From Rhizobium sp. Q54 (GTDB taxonomy: Bacteria > Pseudomonadota > Alphaproteobacteria > UBA2966 > CAIVPW01), in assembly GCA_945947575.1 (NCBI GenBank), contig CAMEYM010000016.1, positions 1 through 64,000 of the forward strand: 64,000 bases of DNA, given 5' to 3'. The translations under genes and the position numbers were made by a program. Shown here in pieces: positions 30,629 through 39,029 of the stretch. The notes beneath the pieces are model-generated. The model was not told where the DNA came from. It did no database searches and saw only the letters and a program-made list of their open reading frames with translations. Numbering within the stretch: the first letter of the stretch is position 1; each line of letters begins with the position of its first letter.

Positions 30629-31660
30629 CTAGCGTGCCGTCACCACCACGTTCGCCGGCACCAGCATCTGGCGGACGTGGAAGACATCCGCAGTCGCCGG
30701 ATCCACGCCGATACGCACCCAATGCACGTTGGGGCTGCCGAAGCCCTCGACGCGCGTCAAGTTCGGCACCATCTCGAGCTGGTTCAGAAGCGGCTTGTCG
30801 ACCTTGAAGAAGTGCGTGTCGCCGTGCAGGAGCAACACCTGGCCGCGATAGGCGCGGGTCTCGGCCACCAGCGCATCGACGAACGCGTTGTAGCCCGAGG
30901 CCGTCGGTGCGTCGCGTTCGTTGATGGTCGCCGTTTCGACCAGGTCGAACCACAGGTCGGCCTGGATGGTGAGGACGATGCCGGGAGCGTTCTGGGTGCG
31001 GGCCATGGCGAACGCGGCCTTCAGCCACTCGATGTTGCTGCGGTCGCGTTCCTCGTACTCGGCATTGTTGGCGGCGCACAGCGCGAGGGTGCGGGCGGAA
31101 GCGTTGGTGCATTCCGCGTCCGACAGCACCTTGTTGTTGTTGCTGCCGGGCACGTTCAGCTGCGCAAACACGATGCCCTGGTGCACGAAGCGCGTGTTCT
31201 CCGAGAACTTCTCGCCAGGCCGGCCCTGCTGCTCGACGGTCATCTTGGTCTGACCGAAGGTCTGGTTGGTCGCGAACATCGTCTTGCGCAGGTAGGCCAG
31301 GCGCTCGAGATTGTCGAAGCCACCGTTGTTGGTGCGATGGCAATCGGTCCATTCGTTGTCGCCCGGAACGTAGACCGACGGTGCGCGCAGGCCATTGAAC
31401 ATGCGCATGGCGTCGGCATAGGCGGCGTCGTCACAGCGCGAGCTGCCGTCCTTGAAGTCGCCGTTGAAGATCGAGAACGCGATGTCCGACCGGTTCATGT
31501 GGTCGAGCAGGTTCGGAATCTTCGGCACGTCGCCGTTGCGGGCATAGGGCATGTCACCCCACATCGCGAAGGAGAAGATTTCCGCGGCCGCAGCCGGGGT
31601 GACGAACAAAGCGACGGCAAGCAACAGCGCGCCACGCAGAGTGGAAACGAGTCTGGACAT
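30629..31660 (-). CDS. Exported metallophosphoesterase-like protein
   Basis: The 343-residue protein has a signal peptide (MSRLVSTLRGALLLAVALFV to AAAAE) and calcineurin-like phosphoesterase motifs: FAMWGDMPY, FSIFNGDFKDG, YVPGDNEWTDCH and VLLLHGDTHFF. Asp, Asn and His in these blocks bind two metals in the family. It is probably a periplasmic hydrolase of phosphomono- or diesters. ATG 31660 follows GAGG; the upstream extension to 31789 is not signal-like. It is divergent from the pstB-like gene, hinting at, but not proving, a phosphate link. Confidence 0.8.
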   Translation of the reverse strand: MSRLVSTLRGALLLAVALFVTPAAAAEIFSFAMWGDMPYARNGDVPKIPNLLDHMNRSDIAFSIFNGDFKDGSSRCDDAAYADAMRMFNGLRAPSVYVPGDNEWTDCHRTNNGGFDNLERLAYLRKTMFATNQTFGQTKMTVEQQGRPGEKFSENTRFVHQGIVFAQLNVPGSNNNKVLSDAECTNASARTLALCAANNAEYEERDRSNIEWLKAAFAMARTQNAPGIVLTIQADLWFDLVETATINERDAPTASGYNAFVDALVAETRAYRGQVLLLHGDTHFFKVDKPLLNQLEMVPNLTRVEGFGSPNVHWVRIGVDPATADVFHVRQMLVPANVVVTAR

Positions 31661-31910
31661 CGGAGCCTCTGGCAAGTGCGGCGCGGACTGCGCCCCTCGG
31701 CCAGCATGCGGCGGGACGATGACAGTACGGAGTCCGCCGCATGGCGTAACGGTGACGCTCGTCTCGCCCGGCGGGCGACTCCGTTCCATCTGCCAATGTG
31801 AGCTTGCTCGTCGATCGACGCGACACGTTGGATATGTCCGATCTGCGAATTTCTCGTGACTACGTGGAGTTGCGGATGGCGGACGCGCTGCGTCCGGCTA
31901 GCTTTCCGCC

Positions 31911-32789
31911 ATGGCAACGCAAGCATTGACACTGTCGCCGCCGGCCGCGGTGGCCACGGTCGCAGCGAAAGCAAGCCACCGGGCCGACCATGCCCTGCGC
32001 CTCGGACCGCATCCCGCTCACAGTCCCGGCCAACGCATCCGAGTTGCGGTGGAGCGCCTGTCGTTCTGGTACGGAGCCAAGCAGGCGCTCAAGGAAGTGT
32101 CGCTCGACATCTACGCCAACGAGGTGGTTGCCTTTATCGGTCCCTCGGGGTGCGGCAAGACCACCCTGCTGCGCTGTCTGAACCGCACCAACGACATCGT
32201 GCCCGGCGCCCGCTGGGAGGGGCAGATTCGTGTGGACGGCACCGACATCCACGCCACGGATGTGGATCCGCCGCTGCTGCGCCGCCGCTTCGGATGGATC
32301 GCCCAGCGTCCGAACCCGTTCGCCATGTCGATCCGCGGCAACATCGCCTACGGGCCCCGCATTCATGGCCTCGTCGCGTCCCGGGCCGAGACCGACGCTT
32401 TGGTGGAGCATTCGCTGTCGGCCGTCGGCCTATGGAAGGAAGTCCGTGATCGCCTGGACGACAGCGCGAGCGCGCTGTCGATCGGCCAGCAACAGCGGCT
32501 CTGCATCGCGCGAGCGCTGGCGATCAGCCCCGACTTCCTGCTGATGGATGAGCCCTGCTCGGCACTCGATCCGGTCGCGACCGCGGTGATCGAGAACCTG
32601 ATCGACGACTTGAAGGCCCGCTACACGATCGTAGTCATCACCCACAACCTGCAGCAGGCCGCTCGCATCGCCCAGCGCGCGGCCTTCTTTCATTTGGGAG
32701 AGCTGCTCGAGGTTGGCGACGTGCGCGACATCTTCGTGACGCCGAAAACCCGGCGCTGCGAGGATTTCGTCAGCGGGCGATACGGGTGA
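31911..32789 (+). CDS. PstB-like phosphate ABC transporter ATPase, orphan
   Basis: The 292-residue protein matches PstB: LSFWYGAKQALKEVSLDIYA, Walker A GPSGCGKT (77-84), LLRCLNRTND, the Q-loop IAQRPNPFAMSIRGNIAYG, Walker B FLLMDEPCSALDP (209-221) and the switch His in VITHNLQQAARIA. The signature is LSIGQ (189-193) in place of LSGGQ, so the first Gly is Ile, which may weaken ATP hydrolysis. A 45-residue Ala/His-rich leader precedes the domain. No pstS, pstC, pstA or phoU is next to it; downstream are a DUF2934 gene and a pyruvate-kinase-like gene. Confidence 0.88.
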   Translation: MATQALTLSPPAAVATVAAKASHRADHALRLGPHPAHSPGQRIRVAVERLSFWYGAKQALKEVSLDIYANEVVAFIGPSGCGKTTLLRCLNRTNDIVPGARWEGQIRVDGTDIHATDVDPPLLRRRFGWIAQRPNPFAMSIRGNIAYGPRIHGLVASRAETDALVEHSLSAVGLWKEVRDRLDDSASALSIGQQQRLCIARALAISPDFLLMDEPCSALDPVATAVIENLIDDLKARYTIVVITHNLQQAARIAQRAAFFHLGELLEVGDVRDIFVTPKTRRCEDFVSGRYG

Positions 32790-32836
32790 GGCCGACCGCG
32801 CCACGTCTTCTTGCAACGACACCGCCGGAGCCAACC

Positions 32837-33124
32837 ATGAAGGACTTGAAGAACCTCACCGAGCGGCACCGGACGGTGATCCGCATTCGCGCCTACGAGA
32901 TTTGGGAGCTCGAAGGGCGGCCCGACGGTCGCCATGTCGAACATTGGCTAAAGGCCGAGCGGGATTTGCGGCCTTCCCGGGCAATGCCGTCGAGGCCCGC
33001 CAGGAAGGCTTCCGCCGCCGCGGAGAAGGCGCGCGCCGATGGCGCGGGCCGGGCAACCTCGAGAGGCTCCGCCGAGGGTCAGTCTTGGCGGACGGTCGCA
33101 CGCAACCCCAGCGGCGGAAGATAG
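32837..33124 (+). CDS. DUF2934 protein
   Basis: The 95-residue product has IRIRAYEIWELEGRPDGRHV followed by EHWLKAERDL, the DUF2934 signature (RAYxIWE..GRP.G....HW..AE.EL), then a basic Ala/Arg-rich tail of about 50 residues. The function of DUF2934 is unknown. It lies 47 bp after the pstB-like gene and only 7 bp before the next gene, so the three are probably cotranscribed. Confidence 0.8.
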   Translation: MKDLKNLTERHRTVIRIRAYEIWELEGRPDGRHVEHWLKAERDLRPSRAMPSRPARKASAAAEKARADGAGRATSRGSAEGQSWRTVARNPSGGR

Positions 33125-33131
33125 AGCGCCC

Positions 33132-35006
33132 ATGACCGCCCTGTCGCCGACGGAGCCACGGGCGCGCGCACGCGATGCCTGGGATCCGGAGGCCCTCAAA
33201 GCGCTGATCGACCGGTTGCTGCCGGTGCGCGGGACCATGCTGGAGGACGAGCGCCGCGCCGAGACCGCGCTGTCCGCCGTCGATCCGAGCTACGGGGCCA
33301 GCGCCCGCAACCTCACTCACTACCTGGCCATGCGGCGTCACGACCTGCGCGCGCTGCAGGACGATCTCGCCCGGCTCGGCCTGTCGTCGCTGGGCCGCGC
33401 GGAGTCCAATGTTCTCGCAAGCCTGGACAAGGTGCTCGGCATCTTGCATCGCCTGGCCGGCGCCGCCTGGACCGATCACTCGGACGAGGAACCGACCGGA
33501 CTGCGCGCCAGCCGGGAGCTGTTGTCGCGGCACACCACGGCCGTGTTCGGGGAAGCTCCGGCGGGCCGGGCCGTGCGCATCATGGTGACTCTGCCGAGCG
33601 AGGCCGCGTCCGACCAAGGCCTCGTACGCGCGCTGGTTACCGCTGGGATGGACATTGCACGCATCAACTGCGCGCACGACCACCCGGCAGAGTGGCGTGC
33701 CATGGCGGCGGCCGTGCGTGCGGAATCGCAAGCGCAGGGGCGGCCGGTACGCATTCTGATGGACTTGGGCGGGCCGAAGCTGCGCACCGGAGCGATGCCG
33801 GCAGGCCCCGCGGTGCTGAAGGTCCGCCCGACGCGGGACGAGTTCGGTCGCGTCGTCGATCCGGCCCGGCTCGGGCTGCGAGCGGCCGGCGCCACCGCGC
33901 CGGTTGCCGGCGCCACTGTGCACGTCGGCGTCGATGCGTCGTGGCTGGCGCAGGTTCAGGTCGGCGATCGCCTCGAGCTCGTCGATGCGCGCGGCGCCCG
34001 GCGCGTAATGATGGTCACGCGCCGGGAGGCATCGGGAGCGGTAGCGGAGCTGCTCAAGACCGCCTACCTGGTGCCGACCACTCGCCTTGTCCGCCACCAC
34101 GGCAACGACACCAGCACGACCACCCTTGCCGGCCTGATCGCCAGTCCGGGAGCGGTTCTGGTCGAGCGCGGCGACATGGTGCTGCTGACCCACGCCGACA
34201 TCGCCTCCAAGTCGGACGCGGACACCGTGTCCTGCACCTTGCCCGAGGTGTTCGATCAGGTCCGGCCGGGCGAGCGGATTTGGTTCGACGATGGCCGCAT
34301 CGGCGGCGTCATCCGCAACGCGCGTCCCGACGGGCTCGACATCGAGATCACCCATGCGCGCGCGGGCGGCGAGTTCTTGCGCGGCGACAAGGGTATCAAC
34401 CTGCCCGACAGCCACATCGAGTTGCCCGGCCTGCAGCCGAAGGACCTCTCGGACCTCGCCGTCGTGGCGGAGGTGGCTGACCTGGTCGGCCTGTCCTTCG
34501 CGCAGCGCAGCGAGGATGTCGACGTGCTGCGCGAGCACTTGCGCAGCCTGCACGCGGCGACGCTCGGCATCGTGCTCAAGATCGAGACGCGGCGCGGCTT
34601 CGAGAACCTGCCGCAATTGCTCTACACGCTCATGCAAGGGCCCGGCGGGGCGGTGATGATTGCGCGCGGCGACCTCGCGGTGGAATGCGGCTATGAGCGC
34701 CTCGCGGAGGTGCAGGAAGAGATTCTATGGGCGGCCGAGGCCGCGCACGTGCCGGTGATCTGGGCGACCCAGGTGCTGGAGACCCTGGCGAAGACCGGGC
34801 GGCCGTCGCGGGCCGAGGTCACCGACGCGGCCATGGCCGAGCGCGCCGAGTGCGTCATGTTGAATAAGGGCCCCTTCATCGTCGATGCCATTGGCGCCCT
34901 CGACGAGATCCTGCAGCGCATGCGGGGCCACCAGGCGAAGAAGCGGCCCTTGCTGCGAGCGCTGACGGCATGGGGACTGCCTCCATCGGCGGACGTGGAG
35001 ACCTGA
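33132..35006 (+). CDS. Pyruvate-kinase-like protein with long N-terminal extension
   Basis: The 624-residue protein has an N-terminal region of about 150 residues (helical, LTHYLAMRRHDLRALQDDLA), then a pyruvate kinase barrel: RIMVTLPSEAASDQGLVRAL, MDIARINCAHD, ILMDLGGPKLRTG, LVGLSFAQRSEDV, KIETRRGFENLPQLL, MIARGDLAVECGYERLAEVQ and WATQVLETLAKTGRPSRAEV. The metal/substrate residues Lys-Glu and GDL are kept, while GGPKLRTG replaces KGPEIRTG and the allosteric C-terminal domain is missing. It is a divergent, possibly active, PK; a role tied to the upstream pstB-like gene is inference. Confidence 0.85.
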   Translation: MTALSPTEPRARARDAWDPEALKALIDRLLPVRGTMLEDERRAETALSAVDPSYGASARNLTHYLAMRRHDLRALQDDLARLGLSSLGRAESNVLASLDKVLGILHRLAGAAWTDHSDEEPTGLRASRELLSRHTTAVFGEAPAGRAVRIMVTLPSEAASDQGLVRALVTAGMDIARINCAHDHPAEWRAMAAAVRAESQAQGRPVRILMDLGGPKLRTGAMPAGPAVLKVRPTRDEFGRVVDPARLGLRAAGATAPVAGATVHVGVDASWLAQVQVGDRLELVDARGARRVMMVTRREASGAVAELLKTAYLVPTTRLVRHHGNDTSTTTLAGLIASPGAVLVERGDMVLLTHADIASKSDADTVSCTLPEVFDQVRPGERIWFDDGRIGGVIRNARPDGLDIEITHARAGGEFLRGDKGINLPDSHIELPGLQPKDLSDLAVVAEVADLVGLSFAQRSEDVDVLREHLRSLHAATLGIVLKIETRRGFENLPQLLYTLMQGPGGAVMIARGDLAVECGYERLAEVQEEILWAAEAAHVPVIWATQVLETLAKTGRPSRAEVTDAAMAERAECVMLNKGPFIVDAIGALDEILQRMRGHQAKKRPLLRALTAWGLPPSADVET

Positions 35007-35088
35007 GGCCCGCGAAACTCGATGCGCGCGCCTGCGTTTTGGGCGTGGGGGCGTTCGCGTAGACGACGAGGGCCTTGCTGCTGGGCCA

Positions 35089-35120
35089 AAATGTCGATAT
35101 GTCTGGATATATGGATATTT
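35089..35120. promoter_or_regulatory. Probable ArsR operator overlapping arsR start
   Basis: AAATGTCGATAT (35089-35100) and ATATGGATATTT (35109-35120) are imperfect inverted arms (10 of 12 match) in an AT-rich island. This fits autoregulation by the encoded ArsR, with derepression by arsenite. It spans both candidate start codons. Confidence 0.55.
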
Positions 35121-35449
35121 CCTTGGCGACCGGGGCGTTCGGCGCGTTGGCGCAACCCACGCGGCTCGCGGTGTTCCGGCTGTTGATGACGGCTGGGCCG
35201 GAGGGCATGGCGGCGGGGGCGGTGGCGGAGAAGCTCGGCGTGCCGCACAACACGCTGTCCACGCACCTCGGCATCCTGTCGCGCGCGCGCCTGCTGACCT
35301 CGCGGCGCGAGGGGCGGTCGATCTTGTATGCGCCGGACATCGAAGGAGTGCGTGCGTTGCTGAGCTTCCTGGTGGCGGACTGCTGCAGCGGGCGGCCGGA
35401 GTTGTGCGCGCCGTTGGCGGCGGTCGTCGAACGCGCGGCATGCTGCTAG
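35111..35449 (+). CDS. arsR: Arsenic-responsive ArsR repressor
   Basis: The 112-residue protein (ATG 35111; ATG 35099 also possible) reads GALAQPTRLAVFRLLM, then the winged-helix HTH (AEKLGVPHNTLSTHLGILSR) and REGRSILYAPD. It ends in DCCSGRPELCAP and AACC, a Cys-rich tail that can bind As(III) in ArsR proteins of this type. It should repress the ars operon and release on arsenite. It is followed by arsC after 4 nt and heads the operon arsR-arsC-aquaporin-ATP-grasp. Confidence 0.92.
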   Translation: MDISLATGAFGALAQPTRLAVFRLLMTAGPEGMAAGAVAEKLGVPHNTLSTHLGILSRARLLTSRREGRSILYAPDIEGVRALLSFLVADCCSGRPELCAPLAAVVERAACC

Positions 35450-35453
35450 CGCC

Positions 35454-35984
35454 ATGACCAGCACCCCCAAGCCGCGCGTGTTCAACGTGCTGTTCCTGTG
35501 CACCGGCAATTCGGCGCGCTCGATCCTGGCGGAGGCGATTCTCAACAAGGTCGGACACGGCGCGTTCCGTGCGTATTCGGCGGGGAGTTTTCCCAAGGGC
35601 AAGGTCCATCCGCAGGCACTGGCGTTGCTCGACAGCTTGCAGTTCGACACGAGCGGGTACCGTTCGAAGAGCTGGGACGAGTTTTCCCGGCCGGACGCGC
35701 CGGTGCTCGATTTCGTGTTCACGGTTTGCGACAACGCGGCCAACGAGGTGTGTCCGGTGTGGCCGGGCCAGCCGATGACCGCGCATTGGGGCGTGCCGGA
35801 CCCGGCGGCGGTCGAGGGCACCCCGGCGGAAGTGGGCGCGGCGTTCGCGGACACGTACCGGATGCTCAACAACCGCATCGCGGTGTTCACCAGCCTGCCG
35901 CTGGACAAGCTCGATCGCATGTCCCTGTCCGCAAGGGTGCGCGAGATCGGCTCCATGGCGGGTGCGACGACGGAACGCGCGTGA
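35454..35984 (+). CDS. arsC: Arsenate reductase, LMW-phosphatase (ArsC) family
   Basis: The 176-residue protein has the P-loop FLCTGNSARS (nucleophile Cys16), SAGSFPKGKVHPQA, and DFVFTVCDNAANEVCPVWPG, where two more Cys form the redox relay typical of the thioredoxin-coupled ArsC. PDPAAVEGTPAEV holds the general acid Asp. It reduces arsenate to arsenite. Its stop overlaps the GTG start of the aquaporin gene (GTGA). Confidence 0.93.
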   Translation: MTSTPKPRVFNVLFLCTGNSARSILAEAILNKVGHGAFRAYSAGSFPKGKVHPQALALLDSLQFDTSGYRSKSWDEFSRPDAPVLDFVFTVCDNAANEVCPVWPGQPMTAHWGVPDPAAVEGTPAEVGAAFADTYRMLNNRIAVFTSLPLDKLDRMSLSARVREIGSMAGATTERA

Positions 35985-36682
35985 GGGCGCTGGCGGCGGA
36001 GGCGCTGGGGACAGCGCTGCTGGTCGCCGCGGTGATCGGCTCCGGCATCATGGGCGAGCGGCTGGCGGGCGGGAACGACGCGGTCGCGTTGTTGGCGAAT
36101 ACCGGCGCGACTGCCGCCGCGCTGTACGTACTCATCCTGCTGTTCGGGCCGCTGTCGGGGGCGCATTTTAATCCGGTCGTCACGGCCGTGCTGTGGGCCC
36201 GCGGCGACGTGGCGGGGCGCACCGTGCTGCCCTTTGCGGCGGCGCAAGTTCTGGGCGCGGCGGCAGGAGCGGTGACGGCGAACGCCATGTTCGCGCTGCC
36301 GCTGGTGGCGGCGGCGGCGACGGCACGGACGGGGCCGGCGCTGTGGCTGTCGGAGATCGTGGCGACGTTCCTGCTGGTGCTGGTCATTCTTGGTTTGAGC
36401 AAGGCGCGGCCCGCAGCGATTCCGGCGAGCGTCGCCCTGACGATCGCGGCGGCGTACTGGTTCACCGCAAGCACGTCGTTCGCCAATCCAGCGGTTACGC
36501 TGGCGCGCAGCCTGTCGGACACGTTCGCCGGCATCGATCCGCGCCACGTGCCGGCGTTCGTCGTCGCCCAGGCGGCGGGCGGCGCGCTGGCGCTGGGCGT
36601 GGCGAGCGCACTGTTCGGGCGCCGCCCCGCGGCGCGGGCTGGTATGGTCGAGGCACCGATTCACGCGGCCCAACTCGAGTGA
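35981..36682 (+). CDS. MIP-family aquaglyceroporin of the ars operon (AqpS-like)
   Basis: The 233-residue membrane protein starts at GTG 35981, overlapping the arsC stop. It has six TM helices and two half-helix motifs, HFNPVVTAVLWARG (NPV) and SFANPAVTLARS (NPA), and ends in a short tail. In ars operons of rhizobia, AqpS lets arsenite leave the cell down its gradient after ArsC has made it; a similar role is expected from this position. Its last codons overlap the next gene's GTG (GTGA), an unusual tight coupling. A general MIP channel is the only alternative. Confidence 0.88.
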   Translation: MRALAAEALGTALLVAAVIGSGIMGERLAGGNDAVALLANTGATAAALYVLILLFGPLSGAHFNPVVTAVLWARGDVAGRTVLPFAAAQVLGAAAGAVTANAMFALPLVAAAATARTGPALWLSEIVATFLLVLVILGLSKARPAAIPASVALTIAAAYWFTASTSFANPAVTLARSLSDTFAGIDPRHVPAFVVAQAAGGALALGVASALFGRRPAARAGMVEAPIHAAQLE

Positions 36683-37959
36683 CGACTTTGCTGCTGGAAA
36701 AGGCGCCTGACCTCTCTGCCTCGCATCGCCTGAACGAGGGGTGCCAGTGCGTCACCTTGCGCCGCGACGTGCTGCGCGCGGCGATGGCGAAGGAGATCGG
36801 CGATCCGGCGTTCTGGGCGACCTACATCGAGCCGCGGCCGCACCTGTTCGCGGACGTCGGCGTGTTCCTGTCGCGCGAGCATCTGGCGGCGATGACGCGC
36901 GGCGTCGCGGCGATCGAGGAGGTCGCCGCCCTGCCCGGCTTCCGCGACACCGTCCTGGGGCGCATGCCCGGGCGGGCGCGGCGGGCCGATGGGCCGCGCG
37001 GCGCCTTCATGGGATTCGATTTTCACCTGGCGCCGTCGGGGCCGCAGCTGATCGAGATCAACACCAACGCGGGCGGGGCGTTCCTGAACGCGTATCTGGT
37101 GCGCGCCCAGGAGGCTTGCTGCGGCGAGGCGGAGCATCCGGCCTCGCACGCGGAGACGTTCGAGGCGGACGTGGTGGCGATGTTCCGCGCCGAGTGGGCC
37201 CTGCACGGCCCCACGCGGCCGCTGCGGCGCGTGGCCATCGTCGATGACGGGCCGGAAGAGCAGTACCTGTATCCGGAGTTCCTGCTGGCGCAGCGCATGC
37301 TGCAGCAGGCGGGGATCGACGCGGTCATCGCCGATGCGGCGGCGCTGGAGTGGCGCGACGGCGCACTGTTTGCCGGCGGCGCGGCGGTGGACGTGGTCTA
37401 CAACCGCCTGGTGGACTTTGGCCTCGACGAGCCGCGCCATGCGGCGCTGCGCGCGGCCTTTGAGGCGGGCGCGGTGGCGGTGACGCCGAACCCGGAGACT
37501 CATGCGCTGTACGCCGACAAGCGCAACCTGGTGCTGCTGTCGGACGGCGCCGCGCTGCAGCGCCTGGGGGCGAGCGCGGAGCTGGTGCGCCGCCTCGATT
37601 TCGTGCCGCGCACCCTCGAGGTGAGCGCCGCCAACGCCGCTGCGCTCTGGGACGGGCGCAAGGGCTGGTTCTTCAAGCCGGCCGCCGGGTACGGCAGCAA
37701 GGCGGTGTACCGCGGCGACAAGATCACGCGCGGCGCCTGGGCCGAGGTCGTCGCGGCAGGCGGCTATGTGGCGCAGACGTTTGCGGCGCCGGGCGAGCGC
37801 GTGGTGACGGTCGAGGGCACGGCGCAGCGGCGCAAGGTGGACGTGCGGCTCTATACCTATGCGGGGCGCGTGCTGCTGACGGCGGCGCGGATCTATCAGG
37901 GTCAAGCTACGAACTTCCGCACGCCGGGCGGCGGGTTCGCGCCGCTGCTGGTGGCCTAG
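36679..37959 (+). CDS. ATP-grasp-like ligase coupled to the ars operon
   Basis: The 426-residue protein starts at GTG 36679, overlapping the aquaporin stop. QLIEINTNAGGAFLNAYL (123-140) resembles the ENN/LNT block of glutathionylspermidine-synthase-like ATP-grasp enzymes; GWFFKPAAGYGSKAVYRGD (329-347) looks like the ATP-binding Lys-Pro/Gly-rich loop; KVDVRLYTY (386-394) and ARIYQGQATNFRTPGGG (403-419) hold the expected Asp/Asn metal ligands. GCQC sits near the N-terminus. I infer an ATP-dependent ligase or amide-bond-forming enzyme. Its place in the operon suggests a role in arsenic handling, perhaps making a thiol or conjugate; that is speculation. Confidence 0.65.
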   Translation: MTTLLLEKAPDLSASHRLNEGCQCVTLRRDVLRAAMAKEIGDPAFWATYIEPRPHLFADVGVFLSREHLAAMTRGVAAIEEVAALPGFRDTVLGRMPGRARRADGPRGAFMGFDFHLAPSGPQLIEINTNAGGAFLNAYLVRAQEACCGEAEHPASHAETFEADVVAMFRAEWALHGPTRPLRRVAIVDDGPEEQYLYPEFLLAQRMLQQAGIDAVIADAAALEWRDGALFAGGAAVDVVYNRLVDFGLDEPRHAALRAAFEAGAVAVTPNPETHALYADKRNLVLLSDGAALQRLGASAELVRRLDFVPRTLEVSAANAAALWDGRKGWFFKPAAGYGSKAVYRGDKITRGAWAEVVAAGGYVAQTFAAPGERVVTVEGTAQRRKVDVRLYTYAGRVLLTAARIYQGQATNFRTPGGGFAPLLVA

Positions 37960-38030
37960 GCGATACTTCCCGAGGATGTGACGGCGGCGGACGCTTTCCC
38001 GCGGGCGCGCAGATGCCGTAGGGTGCGCCG

Positions 38031-38819
38031 ATGCAGATCATTCTGAACCGACTCTTCTTCCTTGCTGCGGCTCTATTCGTGCTGGCGGCGCAGCCGGCCA
38101 GCGCGCAGGCGCCCGCACAGGCCCCCGCCCAGGCCCCCGCGGCGCAGGCGGCGACCAATGAGCAGCTGTTCCTGTCGTTCCTGCAGTCGGCGCCGTATGC
38201 GAGCTTCATCGAGCAGGCGCTGGTGTCCACCGACCCGGCGGTGCTGAAGGCGGAATGTGCGCAGATGTTCGTGCGCGAGCAGCCGCGCTATGCGGTGGTG
38301 CGGCCGGCAGCGTTCAGCGTCGTCAACGGCCAGGGCGCCATCGTCGATGGCGTATGGGTGGCGTGGGTGCCGGTGGATCGCTGCGGTGTCGCCACGGTGC
38401 GGCGGCTGCTGATCGTCGTGGCGGGGCCCAACAACCTGACGCCGTCGCGCATGCTGCCGGGCGAATTCGGCGGCGACCTGCGCCTGGAAGCGGACGTGCA
38501 GCGCACGGCGGTGCCGGTGCTGATGGAGCTTGCCGAGTGCAAGGACGAGAAGGCGACGTACATCGCCGACATCAAGATGCTGGCGGTGACGCCGACGGCG
38601 TGGACCGAGCATTGGTTCGCCAACGCGTGCGGCAAGCAGGTGGCGCTGCTGGTGAAGTACCGGCGCAACGGCAACGCCATCGAGTTCGAAACCGAGCTGC
38701 CGCCCGACGCGGCGCGCGCGGCGCCCGCCCCGTTCCAGCCGGTGCCGGTGGTGCCGCAGCTGCGGCCGGCGCTGCCGCCAACATTGCCGACGCGGCCGGG
38801 CGCGGCGGTACCGAAGTAG
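38031..38819 (+). CDS. Secreted protein with Gln-Ala-Pro repeats
   Basis: The 262-residue product has a signal peptide (MQIILNRLFFLAAALFVLAA to ASAQ), a short QAP repeat region (residues 25-40), a globular domain with FLQSAPYASFIEQALVS, VPVDRCGVATVRRLLIVVAG and TEHWFANACGKQVALLVKY, and a Pro-rich tail. Cys residues suggest disulfides. I do not recognise the family. It is the first gene after the ars operon, 71 bp on. Confidence 0.65.
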   Translation: MQIILNRLFFLAAALFVLAAQPASAQAPAQAPAQAPAAQAATNEQLFLSFLQSAPYASFIEQALVSTDPAVLKAECAQMFVREQPRYAVVRPAAFSVVNGQGAIVDGVWVAWVPVDRCGVATVRRLLIVVAGPNNLTPSRMLPGEFGGDLRLEADVQRTAVPVLMELAECKDEKATYIADIKMLAVTPTAWTEHWFANACGKQVALLVKYRRNGNAIEFETELPPDAARAAPAPFQPVPVVPQLRPALPPTLPTRPGAAVPK

Positions 38820-38944
38820 GGGAATCGCCCCACCAAAAAGGCATAACTACCAACGCGACGTTTCTCCGGCGCCGCGGCAACCCACGTTCCCCTTGACGGG
38901 CCCCGGCGCAACGCCGGCGGCCGGCTTTGACAAGGAGACACCGT

Positions 38945-39019
38945 ATGGGTCGCGCAGGATTGCTTTGGCTGCTCGGAGTTCCGATCCCGATCATCATCTT
39001 GCTCTTCATCCTGTTCTAG
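38945..39019 (+). CDS. 24-aa hydrophobic small protein
   Basis: AAGGAG lies 7 nt before an ATG that encodes MGRAGLLWLLGVPIPIIILL followed by FILF and TAG: one TM segment and almost nothing else. The next gene starts 10 bp later and encodes a membrane protein, so the two may be cotranslated. The perfect ribosome-binding site and clean hydrophobicity support it; very small membrane proteins of this type are often missed. Confidence 0.6.
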   Translation: MGRAGLLWLLGVPIPIIILLFILF

Positions 39020-39029
39020 GAGCACGCCG

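Noticed and set aside
30503-31801. 432-codon plus-strand frame covering the phosphoesterase gene
   Set aside because: It runs through the perfect hairpin at 30564 and is antisense to a protein with clear calcineurin-like motifs and signal peptide.
31661-31910. Possible Pho box between phosphoesterase and pstB-like genes
   Set aside because: Only a loose ATGACAG stretch is present; no tandem CTGTCAT pair with proper spacing was found.
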